Assembly: GCA_900769445.1 (NCBI GenBank)
Contig: CAAGGR010000122.1
Location: 1 to 28,237, forward strand
Length of the DNA stretch: 28,237 nt
Direction of reading: 5' to 3'
DNA from: an uncultured Alistipes sp.
GTDB lineage: Bacteria > Bacteroidota > Bacteroidia > Bacteroidales > Rikenellaceae
Of this stretch, positions 21,839-28,237 are shown piece by piece. The number at the start of each line of letters is the position of its first letter. Position 1 is the first letter of the stretch. The position numbers were made by a program, and so were the translations under genes. A model generated the notes under the pieces. The model did not search any database, was not told the origin of the DNA, and saw only the letters and a program-made list of their open reading frames with translations.

Positions 21839-21947
21839 TTATAAGGGGTGATTACTGCCCCTAACAAAAATTCCCGACAATGGGACGTACGCCAAGTACT
21901 ACCCATCGTCGGGATTTTTGTTGAGTGTTGTACTCCCACCCTTATAA
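21839..21947 (+). repeat. Mosaic hairpin repeat, copy 2
   Basis: The outer arms TTATAAGGGGTG (21839-21850) and CACCCTTATAA (21937-21947) enclose a strong 60-nt hairpin at 21863-21922 (AACAAAAATTCCCGAC against GTCGGGATTTTTGTT). Its core is ATGGGACGTACG ... CAAGTACTACCCAT at 21880-21906. The copy at 1-120 carries the same core with one change, in inverted orientation. Being just behind gdhA, it may act as the gdhA terminator. Confidence 0.75.
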
Positions 21948-21990
21948 AGCTAAATCCACAACCCGTGATGTTGTCTCATTAGTGGCACAT

Positions 21991-22119
21991 CACAAAAAAT
22001 CTATCCCACTTGGGCTGTACGCCAAGTACTATCCATCCGGGGTAATTTCTTTATCGAGGCCAAGCCTAACCCCTTCTGACAAGAAATTGTCGTACTATCC
22101 CAAGTGGGATATTTTTGTG
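21991..22119 (+). repeat. Mosaic hairpin repeat, copy 3, with a nested segment
   Basis: The outer arms CACAAAAAATCTATCCCACT (21991-22010, continuing TGGG) and CCCAAGTGGGATATTTTTGTG (split, 22098-22119) are inverted repeats. The core GTACGCCAAGTACTATCC is interrupted by a 65-nt insertion bounded by direct repeats GTACTATCC at 22026-22034 and 22091-22099. Most of the inserted piece is the 51-nt unit also found at 22376-22426. Confidence 0.7.
22039..22089 (+). repeat. 51-nt direct repeat, first copy
   Basis: Begins GGGGTAATTTCTTTATCGAG and ends CCCCTTCTGACAAGAAATTG. It differs at two positions from 22376-22426. This is the right-hand end of the mosaic element, carrying the terminal arm CCCCTTCTGACAAGAAATT. 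Confidence 0.8.
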
Positions 22120-22260
22120 ATGCACCACATCTCACGATTTTTGACAACAAATGCGCTTGCAACCCGTAGCGTTGAGGTACTATCCCGTGGGGATCTTCTT
22201 TTGCACCACTACTACGCCACTCTGACGAGAAATTGCCTTGCGCTTCGGTGGCTTCTGAGG
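22120..22260 (+). repeat. Mosaic hairpin repeat, degenerate copy
   Basis: Contains GGTACTATCCCGTGGGGATC (22172-22191) and CTGACGAGAAATTGCC (22222-22237), which resemble the core and right end of the other copies, but with more changes. The overlapping open frames at 21925-22287 (plus) and 22001-22324 (minus) run through these repeats and are not believed to be genes. Confidence 0.45.
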
Positions 22261-22297
22261 AATGAAATACTCCCCCTGTCTCACTAAAATCAAAAAT

Positions 22298-22463
22298 AAT
22301 TTCTTGTGATAAGGGGGCATTCACGACCTCTCAATCATTGCCCCAAATGGGAAATACGCTCAGTATGTCCCATCTGGGGCAATTTCTTTATCGAGGCCAA
22401 GCCTGACCCCTTCTGACAAGAAATTGGGTCGTGGAACTACCCATCGTCGGGGTTTTTGTTGAG
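22298..22463 (+). repeat. Mosaic hairpin repeat, copy 4, with terminal inverted repeats
   Basis: AATTTCTTGTGATAAGGGG (22298-22316) and CCCCTTCTGACAAGAAATT (22407-22425) are 19-nt inverted repeats with two mismatches, bounding 128 bp. Inside is a hairpin TGCCCCA-ATGGG / CCCAT-TGGGGCA (about 22339-22380). After the right end, ACTACCCATCGTCGGGG (from 22437) is the right half of another hairpin like copy 2, so the element seems to have landed in, or recombined with, an older copy. Confidence 0.7.
22376..22426 (+). repeat. 51-nt direct repeat, second copy
   Basis: Begins GGGGCAATTTCTTTATCGAG and ends CCCCTTCTGACAAGAAATTG; two differences from 22039-22089. Confidence 0.8.
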
Positions 22464-22488
22464 TAAGGAGCGCTTCGCTCAGAGTTTA

Positions 22489-22542
22489 TAAAAGGCAAAG
22501 CCTTTCAACTATTACTAAATCCTAATTACTCTCTACTAATTA
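22489..22542 (+). repeat. Composite dispersed repeat, copy B
   Basis: AAAGGC-AAA-GCCTTT (22491-22505) is followed by CAACTATTACTAAATCCTAA and TTACTCTCTACTAATT, the same order as the minus-strand copy at 10919-10968. It precedes the terminator of the large lipoprotein gene. A further palindrome GAGCG-CTT-CGCTC lies at 22469-22481. Confidence 0.6.
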
Positions 22543-22576
22543 AAAAAGAGCGTGTCCACCGAAGTGAACACGCTCT
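22541..22576 (-). terminator. Terminator of the large surface lipoprotein gene
   Basis: On the minus strand, AGAGCGTGTTCAC pairs with GTGGACACGCTCT (one G-T pair) around a TTCG tetraloop (22547-22576), followed by a T tract. It is the second C(UUCG)G terminator in the window. Confidence 0.85.
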
Positions 22577-22597
22577 ACTTATTGTAGTGCTACCTGC

Positions 22598-25500
22598 TTA
22601 GTTTGCAGGAGTGTACTTGCTCCAAGCACCACCGCCGTTATCCCAAGTATTCTCCTTTACGGTATAAAGGTTGGTACCATCGGTAGGCGTCTTAAGATCT
22701 GCAGTCTGGTTCCACTTTGCACTCCAGTCGTTATTTGTATTTGATGGAGTCATACGGCAGAAGATGATGTTGTTAGCTGTTGAGTAGTCGAAACCATCAG
22801 GAAGCTCACATCTATATATGCTGCCTTCGTCTACAGCCTCCATACTTACCCATATCTCGACCTTACTATTACCATCACCTTTCCATAAGTATGCAGCAAA
22901 GCGAGCGTTATGGACCTTCCAGTTGGCATTAGGCTTAAGGTAGATATATGGTATTGCTGTTACAGTGTAGCTACCATTGTTTGAGGTAACCTTGTAGTAC
23001 TCTGTGTCAACATACTCTGTAGGGTCGGTGCTGAACTGACCTCCCTTGATGACGGTACCTGTTGTACCCCAAACGTCGCCACCTGATGAGTTGCCAAATA
23101 CACCGCCATTGATTGTCGCACCACCAACACTGTCGTAAACACAGCAGCCACCCATTGCAGTATCATTGTCAGCGATAAATGTACCGCCATTGATAATCAT
23201 CTTGCCACTGCCGTATACATAAACAACATTGTCAGTATTCTCTGTGTTCTCAGGGATGCTATATGTGCCAGCGTTGATTGTAGTTACACCACCACCGATT
23301 GAAAAGGCTCCGTGTCGACCCTCAACTGTAAGTGTAGACTCTGCAGGGATGTTCAATGTGCCAGCAGAATTAATAGCAAATGTAAAGTTACCAGCATTAG
23401 TAATCTTACCACCATTAAGAGTTGCTGTAGCATTTGAAGGAACATTCAACGCTGTAGCATCGTAGTTGCCTGCGACTGCAGCATCACCATCCTCATAGTC
23501 TGCTGCAATCCAGCCACCATTCATCACAAATGTTGACCCAGACTTGTTGTTAACAGCATAACCACCATTGCCATCGATTGCGCTAATCTTACCAGAGTTA
23601 AGAATCATCTCTCCGTAGTTGTATACACCACGAGAGTTGATAGAGCCATTACCCTTAGTATCCTTAATTGTCAAAGAGCCGTAGTTTTCAATAACATAGA
23701 TATGCTGGCTTGTTGATTTCTCACCACCATTTAGTGCAAAACCATTAAGGTCAAGAACTGCAGTCTTGCCCTCAGCAAGAACAATAGGCTCAGAAGCGGT
23801 TACATCGCAAACAAGTGTAATATCACCACCAACATTGAATGCCTCCTGAAGAGTTGCATACTTCACGCCGTTTGCCTCAGCAACATGGCTATTTACGCGA
23901 GTGCCATTAACTGTGATAACGCCCAATAGCTTCTCTGCGCGGTCACCACCGATAAACTGAGCAGGGAATGCGCCTACATAGGTTACAGGATCTGTGCCGT
24001 TGATAGTCTGTGAGAAGGTATTGTTCTCAACAACACAATCTACGATATTTAGCTCTGTAGTCTCCTTAGTCAAAATACAGCCGATAAACTCAGAGTTTGC
24101 GCGCTTACCGCTGTTAGATGAGTTGATACCAATGATTGTAGAGTTCTTAACAGAAGAGTTGCTAATAGTGTTAGGCTTACCAGCAACGCCTGTAGCGAAG
24201 TAACCAACCAAACCACCAACACAACCACCATCTGCAGTATCCTCAGATGCGATATAGCAGGTATCAGCGTGGCAGTTGTTGATAGTAATCTGAGTTGAAG
24301 AACCGTCGTGTGCGAAGATTGCACCAACCTTGTTGTTACCAGTGATAGTAGAGTTCTTAACTGTGATGTTCTCGAACTTGATGTTACCATAGATTGTGCC
24401 AACAACAGCAGAAGCATAGTAGTCAGCGTTATCAGCAGGGTATTTAACGTATGCCTCGTCGATAACGAAGTTCTTAAACTCTGCATTGCCAGCAGCAGAG
24501 CAGAACAAGGCTGCCTGTGCGCCGCTATTGCGTGCAGTAACCTTAAGACCCTTGATTGTATGACCCTGACCGTCGAAGATACCCTCGAAGTGCTTGCCAC
24601 CCATACCGATAGGCTTCCACTCCTCGCCAGCAAGGTCGATATCTGCTGCAAGAACAACGCGCTCGCCAGCGAAGCTCTTATCGAGGCTTACCTTATTAGC
24701 AAATCTCTTGAGACCATCTGCATCGTATATCTTTGCAACCTTACTATCAGCATTATACTCAAAGCCACCCTCGATTACACGCTGACCGTTAGCATCGTTG
24801 ATGATAAGCTTACCAGTACCTATTGCATCGTAAGCCTTACCTACAAGACCGTCGTAGTAGAACTCAACGCCCTCGATGTTGCACTTCAAAGTACCAGTGA
24901 ATGAGCAGTTGGTAAACTCAACAGTGTAGCCAGTCTGGTTGTGCCATACACCTGCGATACCGCCAATCTCCTGGGCATCTGCCGCCTCCTCGGCGTTGTA
25001 GATCTCAACATTACCTGTGCATACGCAGTTCTCGAACTTATTTCCGTAGTGTGCGATACCGAACAAACCACCAACATCGATAGTAGAACCAAGAACATTG
25101 ATGTTTGATGTGATGTTAGTGAACTTATGATCACCCTCGCCATTGAAACCAACAACACCACCAACGTATGTGCGGTAAGCGTTGCCATTCTCAATAGAGT
25201 GAGCCTTAACGTATGAGGTCTCGTCAGCCTCTACAGTTACATTTGTCCAGTTTGCATAAGCGTTTTTACCACCTACACCACCAACATACGCCAAGCCGTT
25301 AACCTCGACGTGACCCTTAACAGTGATGTTTGTGTACTTAGTTGTATAAGGCTGACCTGCTACAACACCAATATTCAAGCGACCAGCAACCTTAGCGTTC
25401 TCAACAACAAGGTTCTTAATCTCGCCATCGTGAGTAACGCCGAAGAGACCCTTGTTAGACTCAGAGCCACCATTAACTACAAGATTCTTGATAGTGTGCT

Positions 25501-27526
25501 CCTGACCATCGAAAGTACCCTTGAAGATATTAGATGATGTACCAATAGGTGTCCACTCCTCGCTATTAAGGTCGATATCTGCTGCAAGAACAACAGTCTC
25601 ACCTGCGAAGCTCTTACCGCCATTTACCTCCTCAGCAAACTTCTTAAGACCCTCAGCATCGTAGATTGTTGCAAGCTTTGCCTCAGCATCGTACTGGTAG
25701 CCGCCAGAAACAGAGTTGCCATTGCCATAGTACTGATACTCAACACCGTTTACGATAACCTTTGCACCAACAACTGAAGAGTAACCACGACCTACGAAAC
25801 CTCCACAGTCAAATGTAGAAGCAGTGTTACCATCTACAGATGTGCCAGACAATACGCAAGAGGTCTCGCAATCAACAAGTGTCAATGCTGTGCGAAGATT
25901 GTCATCCCAGCTACCTGCGATACCACCCACACGGTAAAGGTCTTCATTGTTGCCCTCACGACCAGCGATAACGCTGATATTACCAGATGTAGAGCAGTTT
26001 GTGAATGTAGTATGCTCAGCAGCAAGACCGATAATACCACCAGCAGCAAACCACTGTGCAGTAACATCGATATTTGAAGAGCAGTTCTCGAAAGAGATCT
26101 GACCCTGAAGCTGACCAGCGATACCACCGATAGAGCTGTTACCCTTAACGAAGCTACCCTCGTTAGCGTTAACATTAACATTCTTGAAAGTAGCGTTGCA
26201 AGTATTACCACCGACAACGGCACCGATACGACCAGCACCCATCTTCTCCATATCACCGTCAAGCTTAACATCACCAGAAACTGTGATATTCTCGATAACG
26301 GTTGTGCCATCGATATTACCTACAAGGGCGCCCATGTGGCCACCAGCCCAGCTATTATCAGCAACAAGCTTAATGTCTACGTTGTTGATTGTAAGGTTCT
26401 TGATAGTAGCATTCTCAGTGTAACCGAACAAACCTACATAACAATCCGCCTCAGTACCGTGGTGCTTGAGGTTAGAGATAGTGTGGTTCTGACCATCGAA
26501 AGTACCGTTAAATGTTACCCAGTAACCAATAGGCATCCACTGCTCGCCACCAAGGTCGATATCAGCTGTAAGCTTTACTGTCTCGCCCTCGAATGTGGTA
26601 ATCTCCTGGTTTACCTGCTCTGCAACCCACTTCAAACCTGCGAGGTTGCTAATCTCATATACACCCGCCTCTGGAGAGTATACACCATCGATCTCGCCAC
26701 CAGTTACCTCCTTCTTACTGATTGTACCCTTCTTCTGAGCGCGACGCTCTACGGTCTGCTTCTCCCAACAGCCAAATGCTATATCCTCGCCAGCAGCATC
26801 CTTTACAACGACGTTAATTTTAGGGTATGTGCCCACTGGCACAGGAACGTAGAACACGGCTGTTGCGTTCTCCTTAGTGTTGCTAAATGAGATTACAACG
26901 GTGTTGTTCTGCTCATCGTCAGATGTCTCCAAAACAGGATTCTCGTAATCGAGAGTTGTTGTAAATGCACCAGTAAGCTTCTTACCTGGGGTAGATAGTG
27001 AGAACTGCATGTTCTCGCCTACAGGAAGATCGTTGACATAGATCTTGAAGACACCGCCCAAGTGCTTAAATCCTACAGCACCATTTGCAACCTGACCCCA
27101 CATAGCGAAGCCGAAGCTGTTCTCCTTCTCGCCAATAACTGAGCCGTAGTTGTACTCAGCAGGGAAATTGATTGTCAAGTTACCATCAGCATCTACGCGA
27201 CTATTCTCGTTGTAAGGATAGAAGGCGTAGTTGCCAATAAACTCGTTTGTGGTGATCTCAAAAGTACCAGTGCTCTTGCCACCATCACCGTTAGCCAATG
27301 TCATAGGGCGAACATAGCCATTTGTCATCAAGGCGCCAATCTTGTCGCCCTCGTGCCAGAAGAATGCTCCACCTGACTCCATACCAGCGCGTGTGCCGTC
27401 GATAACGCTCTCAACACTCGCGCTTAATGTGCGTTTGAAACCAGCCGTATCCAACGACTGATCACTCTGTGTACACGCTACAAATGTAAGCGCACACAAC
27501 AAAGTAAATAAAAATTGCTTTTTCAT
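22598..27526 (-). CDS. Giant modular surface lipoprotein: fimbrillin-like head, GLUG/beta-helix repeats, carbohydrate-binding-like C terminus
   Basis: 1642 residues. A lipoprotein signal ends in FVAC (Cys18), predicting cell-surface anchoring. Residues about 30-275 look like a fimbrillin-like (Mfa-like) domain. Three long repeats start near 285, 612 and 920, each opening with a cassette of the type GLKKFAEEVN, FAGETVVLAADIDL, EEWTPIG and FDGQEHTIKNL, followed by many VGGIVG/VGALVG (GLUG-like) rungs. About 1214-1520 has shorter rungs such as LNGGKITNAG and INGGTF, typical of a right-handed parallel beta-helix. The last 115 residues (from about 1527, YLKPNANWKVHNARFAAYLW, later WNQTADL) resemble a CBM26-like starch-binding module. 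No catalytic motif is seen, so an adhesin or glycan-binding role is likely (inference). It is preceded after 24 nt by a 43-residue ORF in the same operon. Confidence 0.85.
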   Translation of the reverse strand: MKKQFLFTLLCALTFVACTQSDQSLDTAGFKRTLSASVESVIDGTRAGMESGGAFFWHEGDKIGALMTNGYVRPMTLANGDGGKSTGTFEITTNEFIGNYAFYPYNENSRVDADGNLTINFPAEYNYGSVIGEKENSFGFAMWGQVANGAVGFKHLGGVFKIYVNDLPVGENMQFSLSTPGKKLTGAFTTTLDYENPVLETSDDEQNNTVVISFSNTKENATAVFYVPVPVGTYPKINVVVKDAAGEDIAFGCWEKQTVERRAQKKGTISKKEVTGGEIDGVYSPEAGVYEISNLAGLKWVAEQVNQEITTFEGETVKLTADIDLGGEQWMPIGYWVTFNGTFDGQNHTISNLKHHGTEADCYVGLFGYTENATIKNLTINNVDIKLVADNSWAGGHMGALVGNIDGTTVIENITVSGDVKLDGDMEKMGAGRIGAVVGGNTCNATFKNVNVNANEGSFVKGNSSIGGIAGQLQGQISFENCSSNIDVTAQWFAAGGIIGLAAEHTTFTNCSTSGNISVIAGREGNNEDLYRVGGIAGSWDDNLRTALTLVDCETSCVLSGTSVDGNTASTFDCGGFVGRGYSSVVGAKVIVNGVEYQYYGNGNSVSGGYQYDAEAKLATIYDAEGLKKFAEEVNGGKSFAGETVVLAADIDLNSEEWTPIGTSSNIFKGTFDGQEHTIKNLVVNGGSESNKGLFGVTHDGEIKNLVVENAKVAGRLNIGVVAGQPYTTKYTNITVKGHVEVNGLAYVGGVGGKNAYANWTNVTVEADETSYVKAHSIENGNAYRTYVGGVVGFNGEGDHKFTNITSNINVLGSTIDVGGLFGIAHYGNKFENCVCTGNVEIYNAEEAADAQEIGGIAGVWHNQTGYTVEFTNCSFTGTLKCNIEGVEFYYDGLVGKAYDAIGTGKLIINDANGQRVIEGGFEYNADSKVAKIYDADGLKRFANKVSLDKSFAGERVVLAADIDLAGEEWKPIGMGGKHFEGIFDGQGHTIKGLKVTARNSGAQAALFCSAAGNAEFKNFVIDEAYVKYPADNADYYASAVVGTIYGNIKFENITVKNSTITGNNKVGAIFAHDGSSTQITINNCHADTCYIASEDTADGGCVGGLVGYFATGVAGKPNTISNSSVKNSTIIGINSSNSGKRANSEFIGCILTKETTELNIVDCVVENNTFSQTINGTDPVTYVGAFPAQFIGGDRAEKLLGVITVNGTRVNSHVAEANGVKYATLQEAFNVGGDITLVCDVTASEPIVLAEGKTAVLDLNGFALNGGEKSTSQHIYVIENYGSLTIKDTKGNGSINSRGVYNYGEMILNSGKISAIDGNGGYAVNNKSGSTFVMNGGWIAADYEDGDAAVAGNYDATALNVPSNATATLNGGKITNAGNFTFAINSAGTLNIPAESTLTVEGRHGAFSIGGGVTTINAGTYSIPENTENTDNVVYVYGSGKMIINGGTFIADNDTAMGGCCVYDSVGGATINGGVFGNSSGGDVWGTTGTVIKGGQFSTDPTEYVDTEYYKVTSNNGSYTVTAIPYIYLKPNANWKVHNARFAAYLWKGDGNSKVEIWVSMEAVDEGSIYRCELPDGFDYSTANNIIFCRMTPSNTNNDWSAKWNQTADLKTPTDGTNLYTVKENTWDNGGGAWSKYTPAN

Positions 27527-27550
27527 TTTAGTAGTGTTAAATTAGTTAAA

Positions 27551-27682
27551 TTACATCTCCTCATCAGGCAAACCTGACTCGCCTGTACCGACTCCTGAAA
27601 GCTGGAAGCCAAACTCTACCTGTACCTCGAGAACCTGAACCTCAGGGCTCTCGTAGTTCTCTGAAAACATTAATTTTTTCAT
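27551..27682 (-). CDS. 43-residue peptide upstream of the surface lipoprotein
   Basis: A short ORF of 44 codons, ATG to TAA: MKKLMFSENYESPEVQVLEV, then QVEFGFQLSGVGTGESGLPDEEM. It has no signal peptide and is acidic. I recall similar short Bacteroidales ORFs with a core like YESPEVEVLEVEVE-GF, followed by a variable Gly/Ser/acidic tail, near surface-protein genes; their function is unknown to me. It follows a good -7 box at 27737-27744 with a leader of about 50 nt, and the lipoprotein gene begins 24 nt after its stop, so the two are co-transcribed. It may be a leader peptide, a secreted or processed peptide, or an assembly partner. Confidence 0.65.
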   Translation of the reverse strand: MKKLMFSENYESPEVQVLEVQVEFGFQLSGVGTGESGLPDEEM

Positions 27683-27736
27683 AATTCAATTAAGTATTAA
27701 TAGTTATTAAAAGATTGTGCAGTATACATTATGGTA

Positions 27737-27744
27737 CAAAGATA
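27737..27744 (-). promoter_or_regulatory. Promoter of the peptide-lipoprotein operon, -7 box
   Basis: TATCTTTG on the minus strand, 54 nt upstream of the small ORF. The upstream flank is AT-rich, and a 10-C tract lies 43 bp further upstream. Confidence 0.65.
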
Positions 27745-27787
27745 TATAAAATTTTGTAAATTTTACTATGTAAAACGGTCTTTTTTA

Positions 27788-27797
27788 CCCCCCCCCC
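27788..27797. repeat. Poly-C tract (10 C) upstream of the surface lipoprotein promoter
   Basis: Ten consecutive C preceded by TTTTTTA on the plus strand, about 60 bp upstream of the expected transcription start of the peptide-lipoprotein operon. The surrounding 27745-27892 holds no gene. Confidence 0.7.
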
Positions 27798-27894
27798 TAT
27801 AAAACGCTGTGCTATGACCAAAGTCGTTGTAAAATAGACCAATGCGATGCTGTTTTTTGAGTGTGTTTTGAGCCTAAATTGGCTTGGGAAATGA

Positions 27895-27928
27895 CAAAAA
27901 TAGGGCAATCCAAACGGATTGTCCTATT
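27895..27928 (-). terminator. rpmE2 terminator
   Basis: On the minus strand, AATAGGACAATCC pairs with GGATTGCCCTATT (one mismatch) around GTTT (27899-27928), followed by TTTTTG. It lies 22 nt past the stop codon. Confidence 0.8.
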
Positions 27929-27950
27929 GCTTTGGAGTAACAAGTAACTA

Positions 27951-28214
27951 CTACTTGTTCTTCTTATCGTAGCGTTTTGCGTAGCGGCTCATAAACTTAT
28001 CCACACGACCAGCGGTGTCAACCAACTTCATCTTACCTGTATAGAATGGGTGAGATGTGTTAGAGATTTCCATCTTATACACGGGATAGGTTTCGCCGTT
28101 CACCTCGATGGTCTCCTTTGTCGAAACGGCGGACCTGCACAAAAACACGTGGTCATTCGACATATCCTTGAATGCCACTAAACGATAATTCTCTGGATGA
28201 ATACCCTTTTTCAT
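27951..28214 (-). CDS. rpmE2: 50S ribosomal protein L31 type B
   Basis: 87-residue L31 of the zinc-independent type. MKKGIHPENYRLV, FKDMSND, YPVYKMEISNTSHPFYTG and DTAGRVDKFMSRY are the conserved type B segments. The CxxC zinc motifs of type A are absent; a single Cys (FLCRSA) remains. In many bacteria this form replaces the zinc-binding L31 under zinc limitation, but in Bacteroidetes it is often the only copy, so regulation by zinc cannot be assumed. The promoter lies outside the window. Confidence 0.96.
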   Translation of the reverse strand: MKKGIHPENYRLVAFKDMSNDHVFLCRSAVSTKETIEVNGETYPVYKMEISNTSHPFYTGKMKLVDTAGRVDKFMSRYAKRYDKKNK

Positions 28215-28237
28215 TTTCGTCTTTTTGTTATAATTAA

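Noticed and set aside
21925..22324. Overlapping open frames of 120 aa (plus, 21925-22287) and 107 aa (minus, 22001-22324)
   Set aside because: Both read through the mosaic hairpin repeats, have no promoter box or domain-like pattern, and their sequence is fully explained by the repeat units.
21839..22463. CRISPR array in the repeat-rich gap
   Set aside because: The repeats are hairpins of unequal spacing and mixed orientation without uniform repeat-spacer units, and no cas gene is nearby.
24070..24904. Long antisense open frames of 195 and 198 aa inside the giant lipoprotein gene, with similar ones at 25882-26310 and 26336-26890
   Set aside because: They are antisense or frame-shifted shadows of a repetitive coding sequence; their composition follows the repeats and no promoter or start context is seen.

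Overview
The window looks like a chromosomal segment of a gut-type Bacteroidales species, plausibly Alistipes/Rikenellaceae, although the genus is inferred only from gene content and style. Supporting this are Bacteroidetes-type -7 boxes (TAnnTTTG) in front of most transcription units, a sphingolipid-type serine palmitoyltransferase, a TonB-dependent receptor with an N-terminal carboxypeptidase-regulatory-like domain, PepSY-like and DUF4924-like proteins, and a fimbrillin-like surface lipoprotein. I found no tRNA, rRNA, CRISPR array or complete insertion sequence.

Layout: 1-120 holds a truncated hairpin repeat that runs into the end of aspS (minus). aspS and tadA (plus) are divergent, with promoters that overlap face to face. 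A secreted TPR protein (plus) is followed by serine palmitoyltransferase (minus), a MATE exporter (plus) and a TonB receptor (minus). Upstream of the receptor on the same strand are a small His-rich membrane protein and prfC (release factor 3). A repeat-filled 400-bp gap then leads to a RepA-like AAA ATPase (plus) bracketed by related inverted iteron palindromes. From 12.7 to 16.6 kb everything is on the minus strand: rpmH (L34, with its own promoter), then a tightly packed run that reads cdd, RluA-type pseudouridine synthase, dtd, a lipoprotein NUC1 nuclease and a DUF4924-like protein. Two PepSY-like secreted proteins (minus) follow. Next come a GNAT-like protein with gcvT (plus) and gdhA (plus).

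From 21.83 to 22.60 kb lies a gene-free block of mosaic hairpin repeats of the same family as the one at position 1-120. The last part is an operon (minus) of a 43-residue peptide and a 1642-residue modular surface lipoprotein, followed upstream by rpmE2 (type B L31) at the window edge.

How the genes fit together: much of the window is housekeeping (Asp-tRNA charging, inosine-34 formation, D-aminoacyl-tRNA proofreading, ribosomal proteins L34 and L31, RF3, pyrimidine salvage, glycine cleavage, glutamate synthesis). Envelope and acquisition functions are interleaved (sphingolipid synthesis, TonB receptor with a His-rich partner, MATE exporter, secreted nuclease, surface adhesin). The least explained parts are the mosaic hairpin family, the iteron-bracketed ATPase, the His-rich/TonB pair and the small peptide in front of the giant lipoprotein. 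All family calls come from reading motifs by eye; no database search was run.
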